Origin: JANPJV01 sp031425695
GTDB lineage: Bacteria; Pseudomonadota; Gammaproteobacteria; Xanthomonadales; SZUA-5
Length of the DNA: 31,099 nt
Assembly (NCBI GenBank): GCA_031425695.1
Contig: JANPJV010000249.1
Location: 1 to 31,099, forward strand
Reading direction: 5' to 3'
Positions 6,792-15,106 of this stretch are shown one piece after another. The notes below the pieces were generated by a model. The model ran no database searches, was not told where the DNA came from, and saw nothing but the letters and a program-made list of their open reading frames with translations. Numbering within the stretch: position 1 is the stretch's first letter; each line of letters begins with the position of its first letter. Made by a program: the position numbers and the translations under genes.

Positions 6792-7684
6792 TACCTAAGC
6801 TCCGCCGGGACCGGCAAGAACCGAAACTCGAAGGCTACCGCTGACTGGCCTGGGTCGGCGACTTCGAAGACCAGTGGCGCGGTGGCGCCTGGGGGGAAAC
6901 CGTGGTCGTTGCTGCTGTCGGCCAGGTATTCGGCAGGCAGGAAACGGCGCTTGGCGATGGCGCGATCACCGAGGTCGGACAAGGTCACTTCGACGATCGG
7001 GAAGCGCTGGGTGAAGTCGGCATTGTTGACCATGCTGGCGCTGATCATGAGCGCCTTGGGCGCCTGCGGATGCGGTCGGACCTCGCGGCTCAGCAGGCGG
7101 ATCGCATCGATTTGCGAGCGCAGCGGAAGCTGGCAGCGGACGCGTTCGCAGATGCGGTCCAGCCAGGGACGAACCCGCGCATCGTCGAGCAGGCGCTCGC
7201 GCTCGGCGTACGCGATCTGGCCGCTCAAGCCCAGCGCCAGCGCCAGGCTGCCGAGCCACCAGCGCGTGCCGCCGCCGGTCCGCACCGCCTGGGCGCGGCG
7301 GCCCGCACCGTCCACCCGCGGCGGCGGTCGCGATCCGCGCCCGGCATCGAAATGCACCGGCGCATGCGTCGCGCCCTCGCGGTCGAGCGCGAGCCACTCG
7401 CCGGGCAGCCGCGGCTCGCGGCGGCCATGTGCTTCGGGTGCCTCGAACAAGGCCGGCTGCTTTGGCGCCGGACGCATTGCCGGGATCGCCAGCACGATCG
7501 GCGTGGGACTCGGCTCCTCTTCCGGCAGGTCCTGGAACTGCTCGTCCGGAAGTTTCTCGATCAGCCGCTCGAGCCCGTCGAAGACCGCGCCGCAATGCCC
7601 ACAGCGAAAGCTACCGCGCGCCCTGGCAAGTTGCTGCGCCTGCAGCCGGTACACGGTCAGGCATTGATGGCATTGGGTGTACAT
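6791..7684 (-). CDS. MJ0042-type zinc-ribbon, DUF3426 membrane protein
   Basis: A protein of 297 residues of unknown function, widespread in beta- and gammaproteobacteria. The N-terminus is a zinc ribbon: two CxxC pairs (CHQC and CGHC, residues about 5-32) in the MJ0042 pattern CxxC..Y....L....FRCGxCGxVF. A long Pro/Ala/Arg-rich linker follows, then a single membrane helix (WLGSLALALGLSGQIAYA, about 143-160) and a C-terminal DUF3426 domain, probably periplasmic, containing LMISASMVNNADFTQRFPIVEVTL and ending in FRFLPVP. The topology suggests a cytoplasmic zinc ribbon linked to a periplasmic domain. It follows prmA, as in xanthomonads. Confidence 0.9.
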   Translation of the reverse strand: MYTQCHQCLTVYRLQAQQLARARGSFRCGHCGAVFDGLERLIEKLPDEQFQDLPEEEPSPTPIVLAIPAMRPAPKQPALFEAPEAHGRREPRLPGEWLALDREGATHAPVHFDAGRGSRPPPRVDGAGRRAQAVRTGGGTRWWLGSLALALGLSGQIAYAERERLLDDARVRPWLDRICERVRCQLPLRSQIDAIRLLSREVRPHPQAPKALMISASMVNNADFTQRFPIVEVTLSDLGDRAIAKRRFLPAEYLADSSNDHGFPPGATAPLVFEVADPGQSAVAFEFRFLPVPAELR

Positions 7685-7723
7685 GGGGCGGAGGATAGCG
7701 GGAGCCGCGTGTCGACGTGCTCT

Positions 7724-7826
7724 CGTAGGTCATGTTGTCCCGCGGCAGCGGGACGTGTGACGGCTCTACGAATGCCACGCGGCAGAAGCCGTCAAGTAGC
7801 CCGCTTCGCGGGCAACATGACCTACG
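7724..7826. repeat. CGTAGGTCATGTTG-type inverted repeat, copy 1
   Basis: Terminal arms CGTAGGTCATGTTG and CAACATGACCTACG are perfectly complementary over 14 bases. Inside are further dyads (CCCGCGGCAGCGGG; GACGGCT with AGCCGTC; CCCGC with GCGGG). It fills the gap between the prmA stop and the DUF3426 start. A longer, composite copy lies at 18320-18540. Confidence 0.88.
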
Positions 7827-7829
7827 TAA

Positions 7830-8711
7830 TCAACGCCGACGCGCTGTCACCCGGATCCAATCTTCGCTGCGCGTCACCTCGAAGCCTTCGAAGTGCCCAC
7901 GGTAGCGTTCGATGAACTCGATTTCCTGCCCGGCCAGCATTCCCGAGAATGCCGCTTCACCGCCCGCCTTGACCGTGCTGGCGATGCGCTCGCAGAGCGC
8001 GAGCAGTGGGTTGAGCAGGATGTTCGCGGCAAGCCGATCGCACGGTGGCGGCAGCGCCGCGTCCGCGCCAAGCAGATCGAGCTGGCCGGCGACGCCATTG
8101 CGCTGCGCGTTTTCGCGGCTTGCGATCAGCGCCTGCGGGTCATTGTCGAGCCCGACGGCTTTGCTGGCGCCGAGCTTGAGCGCGGCGACGGCGAGGATGC
8201 CCGAGCCGCAGCCATAGTCGAACAGGCTCTGGCCCGACCATTCGAGCCCGTCGAGCCAGGCCAGGCACAGAGCCGTCGTCGGGTGCGTGCCAGTGCCGAA
8301 GGCGAGACCGGGATCGAGGCGGACGATCACGCTACCGGGCGAGTCTGGCGGCTCGATCGTGGTCGGGTAGATCCACAGGCGTTCGCCGAAGCGCATCGGC
8401 CGGTAGTGATCCATCCACGCGCGCGTCCAGTCGCGATCATCAAGCAAGGCGAAACGGGCGCTGCGCAAAACCACTTCAGGCAATTTGCCCTCCAGCTCGA
8501 TCAGCAGTTCCAGTGGCTCGCGCTCGGCCTCGAACAGCGCCTGCAACTGCAACTGCGGCCACAGCGGCGTCTCACCCGGCGCCGGCTCCAGCACGGGATT
8601 GTCCTCGGCATCCGTCAACGTCTGCGCCAGCGCGCCGACACCTTCGAGCGCAGCCTCGACCGCGGCGTGATCAGTTGATTCGAGCCGGAGATGGAGTTCA
8701 AGCCAGGGCAT
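7830..8711 (-). CDS. prmA: Ribosomal protein L11 methyltransferase
   Basis: Trimethylates ribosomal protein L11 using S-adenosylmethionine. The protein is 293 residues from the ATG at 8711, the same length as E. coli PrmA. The N-terminal substrate-recognition domain begins MPWLELHLRLES; the catalytic domain shows DPGLAFGTGTHPTTALCL, the SAM-binding FDYGCGSGILAVAALKLGA, GLDNDPQA, and ANILLNPL in motif IV. The start is supported by GGA seven bases upstream; the longer open frame to 8801 runs through a repeat. It follows accC, with the long GTCGGT repeat between the two. Confidence 0.96.
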   Translation of the reverse strand: MPWLELHLRLESTDHAAVEAALEGVGALAQTLTDAEDNPVLEPAPGETPLWPQLQLQALFEAEREPLELLIELEGKLPEVVLRSARFALLDDRDWTRAWMDHYRPMRFGERLWIYPTTIEPPDSPGSVIVRLDPGLAFGTGTHPTTALCLAWLDGLEWSGQSLFDYGCGSGILAVAALKLGASKAVGLDNDPQALIASRENAQRNGVAGQLDLLGADAALPPPCDRLAANILLNPLLALCERIASTVKAGGEAAFSGMLAGQEIEFIERYRGHFEGFEVTRSEDWIRVTARRR

Positions 8712-8722
8712 GTGGTGATCCA

Positions 8723-8850
8723 AAGAGCGGTGTCGGTTGTCGGTTTCGGTGTCGGAAGAGCAAGAGCAAAGCCGTGTCGGTGTCGGAAGAGCGAAAGACA
8801 CCCGGCTTCGTGTGCTCTACCGACACCGACAACCGACACCGAAACCGCTT
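8723..8850. repeat. GTCGGTTTCGG-type inverted repeat, copy 2
   Basis: About 128 bp. The left arm is built from GTCGGT/TTCGGT units beginning AAAGAGCGGTGTCGG, and the right arm is the complement ending in CGAAACCGCTTT. The inner half holds a second pair (AGAGCGAAAG...). The right arm runs to the first base of the TAA stop codon of accC. Shares its units with 6705-6791. Confidence 0.82.
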
Positions 8851-10202
8851 TAAGATTTCCGCGCCTCGGCCAACCGGCGCTCGAGGTAGTGGATGTTGAA
8901 GCCGCCGAGCTGGAACATCTGGTCGAGCATGTTCTGCTGCTGCAGTGGGATGTTGCTCTTGATGCCCTCGATGACCAGCTCGCTCAAGGCGACGCGCATG
9001 CGGGCGATGGCGGTGGCGCGGTCGGGGCCGTGGGCAATCACTTTGCCGATCATCGCATCGTAATTCGGCGGGATTCGATAGCCGTCATAGAGATGCGTTT
9101 CCATGCGGATGCCGGGGCCGCCGGGCGGGTGGTAGCGGGTCACGGTGCCGGGTGAGGGCGTGAAGTTGTTGGGGTCTTCGGCATTGATGCGACACTCGAT
9201 CGCGTGCCCGCGCATGACGATGTCCGATTGCTTGTAGCGCAATTTTTCACCTGATGCGATGCGGATCTGCTCGGTGACGAGATCGACGCCGGTTACCATC
9301 TCGGTGACCGGGTGCTCGACCTGGATACGCGTATTCATCTCGATGAAATAGAAGCGGCCGCGCTCGTACAGGAACTCGAAGGTGCCGGCGCCGCGGTAGC
9401 CGATGCGCTTGCACGCGGCCACGCAAACCTCGCCAATCTCGGCGCGCTGCTTCTCGCTGATGCCCGGCGCCGGGGCTTCCTCGATCACCTTCTGGTGGCG
9501 TCGCTGCATCGAGCAGTCGCGCTCGCCCAGGTGGATCGCGTTGCCGAAACTGTCTGCCAGCACCTGGATTTCGACATGCCGCGGCGTCTCCAGGTACTTC
9601 TCGAGATAGACCTGGTCGTTATTGAAGGCGCTCTTGGCTTCGGCGCGGGTCATCGCGACCGCATTCAGCAGTGCCATCTCGGTATGGACCACGCGCATGC
9701 CGCGGCCGCCGCCACCGCCGGAGGCCTTGATGATGACCGGGTAACCGATTTCCTTGGCGATGCGTCCGCTTTCGACGGCGTCGTCGTCGAGCGGCTTGCC
9801 CGAGCCAGGCACGCACGGCACGCCGGCTTCCTTCATCGCGGTGATCGCGCTCACCTTGTCGCCCATCAGCCGGATGGTTTCCGGGCGCGGGCCGATGAAG
9901 ACGAAGCCCGATTCTTCCACGCGCTCGGCAAAGTCGGCGTTCTCGGAGAGAAAGCCGTAGCCGGGATGAATGCCCTGGGCGTCGGTCACCTCGGCTGCGG
10001 CAATGATCGCCGGGATATTGAGATAGCTGTCGCGCGGGGCGGGCGGGCCGATACATACGGACTCATCGGCCATCGCCACGTGCTTCAAGTTGCGGTCGAC
10101 GGTCGAATGCACGGCAACCGTCTTGATGCCGAGCGCCTGGCAGGCTCGCAACACGCGCAAGGCGATTTCGCCGCGGTTGGCGATGACGATCTTTTCAAGC
10201 AT
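8850..10202 (-). CDS. accC: Acetyl-CoA carboxylase, biotin carboxylase subunit
   Basis: ATP- and bicarbonate-dependent carboxylation of the biotin on AccB, the first half-reaction of malonyl-CoA synthesis. The protein is 450 residues (E. coli 449). N-terminal KIVIANRGEIALRVLRAC, the ATP-grasp glycine loop KASGGGGGRGMR, the HLGERDCSMQRRHQKVIEEAP segment, and EMNTRIQVEHPVTEM with the metal and biotin-pocket residues are all intact. GGAG nine bases before the ATG is a good ribosome-binding site. It follows accB by 27 bases in the standard accBC arrangement. Malonyl-CoA from this enzyme is the extender both for fatty acids and, by inference, for the pigment cluster next door. Confidence 0.98.
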   Translation of the reverse strand: MLEKIVIANRGEIALRVLRACQALGIKTVAVHSTVDRNLKHVAMADESVCIGPPAPRDSYLNIPAIIAAAEVTDAQGIHPGYGFLSENADFAERVEESGFVFIGPRPETIRLMGDKVSAITAMKEAGVPCVPGSGKPLDDDAVESGRIAKEIGYPVIIKASGGGGGRGMRVVHTEMALLNAVAMTRAEAKSAFNNDQVYLEKYLETPRHVEIQVLADSFGNAIHLGERDCSMQRRHQKVIEEAPAPGISEKQRAEIGEVCVAACKRIGYRGAGTFEFLYERGRFYFIEMNTRIQVEHPVTEMVTGVDLVTEQIRIASGEKLRYKQSDIVMRGHAIECRINAEDPNNFTPSPGTVTRYHPPGGPGIRMETHLYDGYRIPPNYDAMIGKVIAHGPDRATAIARMRVALSELVIEGIKSNIPLQQQNMLDQMFQLGGFNIHYLERRLAEARKS

Positions 10203-10229
10203 GAGAGTCAGCTCCGGAGCAGTGCGAGC

Positions 10230-10712
10230 TCACTGGACCACGACCAGCGGTTCGTCGAATTCAACCGGCTGGCCGTTCTCGACGAAGATCTTGGTGATCG
10301 TGCCGGCAACTTCGCATTCGATCGGGTTGAACATCTTCATCGCCTCGATGATGCCGAGGGTGTCACCCACCTTGACCTGCTGGCCGACCTTGACGAAGGC
10401 CGCAGCGCCCGGCGCGGAGGCTGCGTAATAGGTGCCGACCATCGGCGAGCGCACCACGGTGCCATCGTACGTCGGCTCGGCCGCGGGGCTGCCGGAGGGC
10501 GGTGCGCTCGAGGCCGGCGGCGCGCTCGGCGCACTGCCACCAACCGCGTAGTGCATGGTGGGCGCGGCGGGCGCCGCGCTCGGCATCGGCAGATTCTTCG
10601 GCCAACGGCTCAGGCGAATGGTTTCTTCGCCTTCCTTGATCTCAAGCTCGGCGAGATTCGACTCTTCCAAGAGCTCGATCAGTTTCTTGATCTTGCGGAT
10701 ATCCATGGCCAT
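10230..10712 (-). CDS. accB: Acetyl-CoA carboxylase, biotin carboxyl carrier protein
   Basis: Carries the biotin arm between AccC and the AccAD carboxyltransferase. The protein is 160 residues: an N-terminal helical segment MAMDIRKIKKLIELLEES, a Pro/Ala/Ser-rich flexible linker (about residues 42-78), and a C-terminal biotinyl domain with the EAMKMF motif, whose lysine (residue 126) is the biotinylation site, followed by the usual 34-residue tail. The thumb found in E. coli AccB (GDTLGIIEAMK region) is present. GGGAG eight bases upstream supports the ATG at 10712. It follows aroQ by 54 bases, matching the aroQ-accB-accC order of many gammaproteobacteria. Confidence 0.97.
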   Translation of the reverse strand: MAMDIRKIKKLIELLEESNLAELEIKEGEETIRLSRWPKNLPMPSAAPAAPTMHYAVGGSAPSAPPASSAPPSGSPAAEPTYDGTVVRSPMVGTYYAASAPGAAAFVKVGQQVKVGDTLGIIEAMKMFNPIECEVAGTITKIFVENGQPVEFDEPLVVVQ

Positions 10713-10766
10713 GCCGAATCTCCCGGGTCTTGGCGCTAAAAACGAAAGGGGTCATTTAGAAGCGGG

Positions 10767-11204
10767 TCAACCCACGCGGCGCATGGCGGCATCCAGGGCA
10801 AGGCGATAGCTGTCGACGCCGAAACCGGTGATGACGCCGACCGCGAGGTCGGAAAGGTAGGAGCGCTGCCGAAATTCCTCGCGCGCATGCACGTTGGACA
10901 GGTGCAGCTCGATGAAGGGAATCGCGACCGCGGCGAAGGCATCGCGCAGTGCAATGCTGGTATGGGTGAACGCGCCCGGATTGATCAGGATGAAGCGCGT
11001 GCCATCCTCGCGCGCCGCGTGGATGCGTTCGATCAGCACATGCTCGGCATTGCTCTGCAGGGTGCTGAGCTCATGGCCGGCGCGCTGCGCCTGGTCAATG
11101 AGCTCGCCGTTGATTTGCGCCAGGGTGCTGCGCCCGTAGATCTCCGGCTCGCGGGACCCGAGCAGGTTGAGATTGGGGCCATGCAGCAGCAGGAGGCGCG
11201 CCAT
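10767..11204 (-). CDS. aroQ: Type II 3-dehydroquinate dehydratase
   Basis: Third step of the shikimate pathway: 3-dehydroquinate to 3-dehydroshikimate. The protein is 145 residues, typical of the dodecameric type II enzyme. It shows the N-terminal LLLHGPNLNLLGSREPEIYG with the catalytic tyrosine and flexible loop arginine, QSNAEHVLIERI, INPGAFTHTSIALRDA, and ELHLSNVHAREEFR with the catalytic histidine. First gene of the minus-strand aroQ-accBC block; its 5' region is the 433-base divergent spacer. Shikimate flux leads to chorismate, the substrate of the chorismatase in the adjoining pigment cluster, though the gene is housekeeping and its position is common outside pigmented species. Confidence 0.97.
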   Translation of the reverse strand: MARLLLLHGPNLNLLGSREPEIYGRSTLAQINGELIDQAQRAGHELSTLQSNAEHVLIERIHAAREDGTRFILINPGAFTHTSIALRDAFAAVAIPFIELHLSNVHAREEFRQRSYLSDLAVGVITGFGVDSYRLALDAAMRRVG

Positions 11205-11357
11205 GGATCACGGGTGGGCAGCAGGGCCGCGTAGTCTGCGGTCCCGCAGCCTGAGTGTCCAGTCGCGATCTGCGCTGAACATGTCTCGATCTTCGCCGTT
11301 CATCCGGTTACGTACGCACGCGAATGGAAGCTGCTGCACGGGCACATGGATGCGCCA

Positions 11358-11387
11358 TTTATCCTTGATCATGCTCAGCGATCAAGG
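11358..11387 (-). promoter_or_regulatory. Possible aroQ-accBC promoter within an inverted repeat
   Basis: On the minus strand TTGATC (11380-11385) and GATAAA (11358-11363) are 16 bases apart. The 8-base arms CCTTGATC and GATCAAGG (11363-11370 and 11380-11387) flank a 9-base loop and cover the -35 box and the spacer, so the dyad could be an operator. The regulator is unknown. The leader would be about 150 bases. Confidence 0.35.
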
Positions 11388-11476
11388 TTAAGCGAAGCAA
11401 AAAACGCCGCAATTTGTGGGCGTGTTGGGGGTGATGAAGCTACCGGATGGCGGGTTGGCCGGCAAATGCGGGACAC

Positions 11477-11550
11477 GTGGGTTCGGACCTTGTCCGAACG
11501 CTTCTTGCACTGCCTGGAAGGAAGAGCGTCCGGACAAGGTCCGGACCCAC
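11477..11550. repeat. GTCCGGAC-type intergenic inverted repeat, copy 2
   Basis: Arms GTGGGTTCGGACCTTGTCC and the complementary GGACAAGGTCCGGACCCAC, with the left arm carrying TTCGGAC/GTCCGAAC variants. The centre is about 25 bases. Located in the divergent spacer upstream of the pigment ligase. Confidence 0.85.
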
Positions 11551-11637
11551 CAGAGCAACATTGCTCGACAGTTCGCTGCGCGCCGCCTCTTGTGTCCGGC
11601 GCGGGTTTTCGCGAGGCTAGGCCCACCAGGGGGAAAC

Positions 11638-13011
11638 ATGCACGCCACGCTCACCGACGATTTGCCTGCGAGCAGCATGGGCGAGTTCCGTGCCCTGTTG
11701 TCCGGCGCGACCGACCGGCTGGTCGCCATCGAGGCCGGGCGCCGCGTCGACGTCGCCCAGTTCCTGCGACATGTTCACGGCGTGGCCGCGCAGTTGCCGG
11801 ACGATGCCCAGGTACTCAATCTGTGCGATGACCGCTACCGCTTCCTGGTCGGTTTCGCCGCAGCGCTGACCCGCGGCAAGACCACGCTGCTGCCGCCGTC
11901 GCGCGCGCCGGGCGTGATCATCGAACTGCTGGAGCGGCATCCCGGTGCCTGCCTGCTCGGTAATTGCGGGCTGGTCGAGAACGTGCGCACCGGCACCGTC
12001 GCGCCGCGCCACCTGCGTCTTGGCGACGTGTTGCCAGAGGCGTGTGGCGCAATGCCGGCCATCCCAAGTGAATTCCTGGCCGCGATCGGATTCACCTCGG
12101 GCAGCTCCGGTCTGCCCAAGGCGCAACCCAAATACTGGGGCGGCTTCTGCGCTTCAAACGCGCTCAATGCGGCAGCGATTGCCGCGATCGCCGGGCCGCA
12201 TTCCCACATCGTCGCGACTGTGCCGTCTCAGCACATGTACGGCATGGAGACTTCGGTGATGTTGCCGCTTCGGGGCGATGTCTGCGTCCACGGCTCGCGC
12301 CCGTTTTTCCCGGCCGACATCGCTGCGGCCCTGAATGAGTTACCGGCGCCACGGGTGCTGGTGACGACACCGGTGCACCTGCGTGCGCTGGTCGGCAGCG
12401 GGTTGCCCCTGCCGTCGTTGGCCGCAGTGGTCAGCGCCACGGCGCCGCTCCCCATCGAGCTCGCTCAAGCCGCGGAGCAGGCCTTCGGCGCGCCTGTGCT
12501 CGAATTCTTCGGCAGCACGGAGACCTGCGTCGTCGGACATCGGCTCACGGCGACGGAAGCGGATTGGACGCACTACCCCGGCGTGCGCTTTGGCCCCCGC
12601 CCGGATGGCGCGCAGGTGGAAGCGGCATGGCTTCCGGGCCCGGTGCTGCTGCAGGACGTGATCGAGACGCTGCCGGGCAATCGCTTCCGCCTCGCCGGGC
12701 GTGCCAGCGACCACCTGGAGATCGCCGGCAAGCGTGCGTCGCTGGCCGAGCTCACGCGGCGCCTGCTGGCGGTGCAGGGCGTCGCCGACGCCGTGGTGTT
12801 CCAGCCCGACAACGATGGCGTGCCGGTGCAACGCGTCGCGGCGCTGGTGGTGGCGCCGGAACTGGCTGAAGCACAGATCCTCGAAGTGTTGCGCGACACC
12901 GTGGACCCGGTGTTCCTGCCGCGGCCGTTGCGCGTCGTTCCAGCGCTCCCACGCAACGCGACGGGAAAGCTGCCGCGGCAGGCGCTGCTCGACGTCCTCA
13001 GGAACCGCTAG
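11638..13011 (+). CDS. AMP-dependent aryl-acid:ACP ligase (aryl polyene / xanthomonadin starter loading)
   Basis: Member of the ANL adenylating superfamily, 457 residues. By analogy with ApeH of E. coli aryl polyene clusters and XanA2 of Xanthomonas it should activate 3- or 4-hydroxybenzoate as the AMP ester and transfer it to the acyl carrier protein. It shows the P-loop FTSGSSGLPKAQPK (about residues 153-166), FGSTETCVVG, the RLAGRASDHLEIAGKR hinge with the invariant Asp/Lys region, and the C-terminal NATGKLPRQAL motif with the catalytic lysine. It is shorter than typical acyl-CoA ligases, as usual for this subgroup. The ATG at 11638 follows AGGGGGAAAC; the open frame upstream to 11416 runs through a repeat. 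A repeat separates it from the next cluster gene. Confidence 0.88.
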   Translation: MHATLTDDLPASSMGEFRALLSGATDRLVAIEAGRRVDVAQFLRHVHGVAAQLPDDAQVLNLCDDRYRFLVGFAAALTRGKTTLLPPSRAPGVIIELLERHPGACLLGNCGLVENVRTGTVAPRHLRLGDVLPEACGAMPAIPSEFLAAIGFTSGSSGLPKAQPKYWGGFCASNALNAAAIAAIAGPHSHIVATVPSQHMYGMETSVMLPLRGDVCVHGSRPFFPADIAAALNELPAPRVLVTTPVHLRALVGSGLPLPSLAAVVSATAPLPIELAQAAEQAFGAPVLEFFGSTETCVVGHRLTATEADWTHYPGVRFGPRPDGAQVEAAWLPGPVLLQDVIETLPGNRFRLAGRASDHLEIAGKRASLAELTRRLLAVQGVADAVVFQPDNDGVPVQRVAALVVAPELAEAQILEVLRDTVDPVFLPRPLRVVPALPRNATGKLPRQALLDVLRNR

Positions 13012-13029
13012 GGCGCGGGCTGTCGCTGC

Positions 13030-13101
13030 GTGGGTCCGGACCTTGTCCGGACGCTTGTTGTCGGCGCTATCCAGAAGCGTCCGGACAAGGTCCGGACCCA
13101 C
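13030..13101. repeat. GTCCGGAC-type intergenic inverted repeat, copy 3
   Basis: The cleanest copy: the left arm GTGGGTCCGGACCTTGTCC and its exact complement on the right, with a loop of about 20-25 bases. It lies in the convergent gap between the ligase and the DUF218 gene and could terminate both. Confidence 0.88.
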
Positions 13102-13133
13102 AAAAAAACCCAGTACCGCTCATTTTTGGCGCG

Positions 13134-13835
13134 TCAGGGCGCCCCGCCGACGCTCAGCTTGTCCAGCATGCGCCGATGACCGATTAGTCGCGCCCAGCGG
13201 CGGCCGACGTCGATGCACAAGGAAAGGCCGGCCTCCAGCAGCACCTTCGGCGTGAATCGCCAGCCGTCTTCCGCGGCACACAGGCGGTGCTCCAGCCCGA
13301 TGCAGTCGGCCAGCAGGGCGCAGCGAGCGAGGTGATAGCGATTGCTGAGCAGCAACGCCGGACCGTCGCCGACGCCCATCAATGCGTGCGCATGGCGCAA
13401 GTTTTCCAGGGTGTCGCGCGACTGGTCCTCGAGCAGCAGCGGCACCTGTTCCGGCCAGCCGAGCGCACGCAGCTCGCGCGCGGCTACCGCCGCCTCGGTG
13501 GGGTCGCCGCCGCCGCCCAGCAGCAGGACGCGACTGGCCTGGCCGGTGTTCGCCAGGGCGTGCGCGCGCTGCAGGCGGGCGCGAAATTCCGCGTCTGGCC
13601 GGCCGTCGATGCAATGCTTGCCGAACACCAGCACGGCGCCGCCTGCCGTCGTCCCGGCACGGCTGGCAACCCGCACCGACTGCCACAACCAGGCCAGGTA
13701 GACGAGGCCGCCGCTGGCAACTGTCACGACCCCGGTGACCAGCAGGGCGTGGAGCACATCGCGATCGGAAAACAGGCGCTGGAGGTGGAAACGGCGGGCG
13801 GACATGCGCGGATTCTGGCCTGCGGTCGCGGGCAT
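13134..13835 (-). CDS. DUF218 / YdcF-ElyC-SanA family membrane protein
   Basis: A protein of up to 233 residues with one N-terminal membrane helix (about residues 28-50, VLHALLVTGVVTVASGG region) followed by a DUF218 domain: AVLVFGKHCIDGRPDAEFRARLQRAHAL, VLLLGGGGDPTEAAVAARELRALG, then the conserved ED.SRDTLENLRHA segment and LLLSNRYHLARC. Family members such as SanA and ElyC affect the cell envelope; their biochemical role is not settled. A second ATG at 13805 would remove ten residues and still leave the helix, so the start is uncertain. It is the only minus-strand gene between the ligase and the ketosynthase. A role in pigment handling is possible from position only. Confidence 0.85.
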   Translation of the reverse strand: MPATAGQNPRMSARRFHLQRLFSDRDVLHALLVTGVVTVASGGLVYLAWLWQSVRVASRAGTTAGGAVLVFGKHCIDGRPDAEFRARLQRAHALANTGQASRVLLLGGGGDPTEAAVAARELRALGWPEQVPLLLEDQSRDTLENLRHAHALMGVGDGPALLLSNRYHLARCALLADCIGLEHRLCAAEDGWRFTPKVLLEAGLSLCIDVGRRWARLIGHRRMLDKLSVGGAP

Positions 13836-13869
13836 TCCAAGCGGTGCGCAGGCGCGCTGATGCGCTGGC

Positions 13870-13875
13870 TATACT
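13870..13875 (+). promoter_or_regulatory. Possible -10 box of the ketosynthase operon
   Basis: TATACT lies about 29 bases before the ATG at 13904 in an otherwise GC-rich divergent gap. No clear -35 hexamer is visible. The same spot read on the minus strand gives TATAGC, so it could also serve the DUF218 gene. Confidence 0.35.
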
Positions 13876-13903
13876 CGGCGCCCCGTTGCAGCCCAACCAT
13901 CGA

Positions 13904-15106
13904 ATGACCGTTGTCCATCCGCCGATGACGCCGCTCGCGATCACCGCGCGCACCGCCACCACGGCCTGCGGGCGCGGGGTCGGCGCCTTGCGCGAGGCCA
14001 TTGCTGCGCGGCGCAGCGGCCTTCGGCCGAACGACTTTTCGACGACGCCGCTGGCGACGTGGATCGGGCGCGTCGACGGCCTGGAAAACCTCCCATTGCC
14101 CGCGCCTTTTTCCGGCTGGGAATGCCGCAATAACCGCCTCGCCTGGTTGGCGTTGCAGCAAGACGGCATGCTCGGCCGTGTACAGGCCACGTCTGAGCGC
14201 TACGGCGCACATCGGATTGCCATCGTCATCGGCACTTCCACCTCGAGCATCGGCGCGACCGAAGAGGCGTACGCGCGGCTCGACGGCGATCAGCACTTTC
14301 CTGCTGACCTGCAACGCCCGATCGTGCATACGGTGCATTCGCTCGGCGATTTCCTGCAGGCCGCGACCGGACTGCGCGGACCCTGCGTCACCCTGGCAAC
14401 TGCCTGTTCGTCGAGCGCCAAAGTGTTTGCGCAGGCTGCACGCCTGATCCAGTCCGGTATTGTCGACGCCGCGCTTGTGGGGGGCGTCGATACGCTCTGC
14501 GGCAGCGTGCTGTTCGGCTTCAACTCGCTCGGGCTGATATCGGCCGATCCCTGTCGCCCCTTCGATGCTGCGCGCAATGGCCTGTCGCTGGGTGAAGCCG
14601 GTGGGTTTGCGCTGCTGGAGCGCGATGGCGATGGCCCCTGGCTGCGCGGCTACGGCGAGTCCAGCGACGCCCACCACATGTCGAGCCCGCATCCGGAAGG
14701 TCTCGGCGCGCGCCTGGCGATGCTGGCGGCGCTGCAACGCTCCGGGCTCGAGCCCGAGGTCATCGACTACATCAACCTGCACGGCACGGCGACCCCCAAG
14801 AACGACGAAATCGAGGCCGGCGCAATCGCCGCGCTGTTCCCGGCCACCACGTCGGCGAGCTCGACCAAGGCCTGGACCGGCCACACGCTGGGCGCCGCCG
14901 GAATCGTCGAATCGGTAATTGCATTGGATTCGATGGTCACCGGCCTCGTTCCCGGCTCGCTCAACTGCGAGCACCCCGACGCCGCGTGCGGCCCGCAGTT
15001 GCGGCGTGAGAATGCCCATCGCGACGTGCGCGTGGCGATGAATAATTCCTTCGGCTTCGGCGGCAACAACTGCTCGCTGGTGTTCGGCGCGGAGCGCGGA
15101 TCGTGA
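13904..15106 (+). CDS. Beta-ketoacyl-ACP synthase (aryl polyene elongation)
   Basis: A FabF-type thiolase-fold condensing enzyme, 400 residues from the ATG at 13904. All three catalytic residues are present: Cys168 in TLATACSSSAKV, His293 in INLHGTATPKNDEIEA, and His327 in STKAWTGHTLGAAG. The C-terminal NNSFGFGGNNCSLV motif is standard. It should condense the hydroxybenzoyl starter and growing polyene with malonyl-ACP, as ApeO does in E. coli aryl polyene clusters. An ATG at 13925 would shorten it by seven residues; neither start has a good Shine-Dalgarno sequence. It leads a run of four overlapping genes, and its TGA overlaps the GTG start of the next gene by 4 bases. Confidence 0.92.
   Translation: MTVVHPPMTPLAITARTATTACGRGVGALREAIAARRSGLRPNDFSTTPLATWIGRVDGLENLPLPAPFSGWECRNNRLAWLALQQDGMLGRVQATSERYGAHRIAIVIGTSTSSIGATEEAYARLDGDQHFPADLQRPIVHTVHSLGDFLQAATGLRGPCVTLATACSSSAKVFAQAARLIQSGIVDAALVGGVDTLCGSVLFGFNSLGLISADPCRPFDAARNGLSLGEAGGFALLERDGDGPWLRGYGESSDAHHMSSPHPEGLGARLAMLAALQRSGLEPEVIDYINLHGTATPKNDEIEAGAIAALFPATTSASSTKAWTGHTLGAAGIVESVIALDSMVTGLVPGSLNCEHPDAACGPQLRRENAHRDVRVAMNNSFGFGGNNCSLVFGAERGS

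Larger units (their letters stand above)
11205..11637. other. Divergent gene-free spacer between aroQ and the pigment cluster
   Basis: 433 bases with no convincing coding frame. It contains a dyad at 11363-11387 overlapping a possible aroQ promoter, and one GTCCGGAC-type inverted repeat at 11477-11550. AGGGGG about 5 bases before the 11638 ATG is the ribosome-binding site of the ligase. The stretch 11205-11357 would be the aroQ leader if the promoter call is right; I see no recognisable riboswitch in it. Confidence 0.6.

Noticed and set aside
9312..10739. 475-codon plus-strand open frame across accC/accB
   Set aside because: Antisense to two genes with intact active-site motifs; composition is that of a shadow frame.
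11205..11357. Riboswitch in the aroQ leader
   Set aside because: No recognisable aptamer core is visible, and the leader boundary itself is uncertain.
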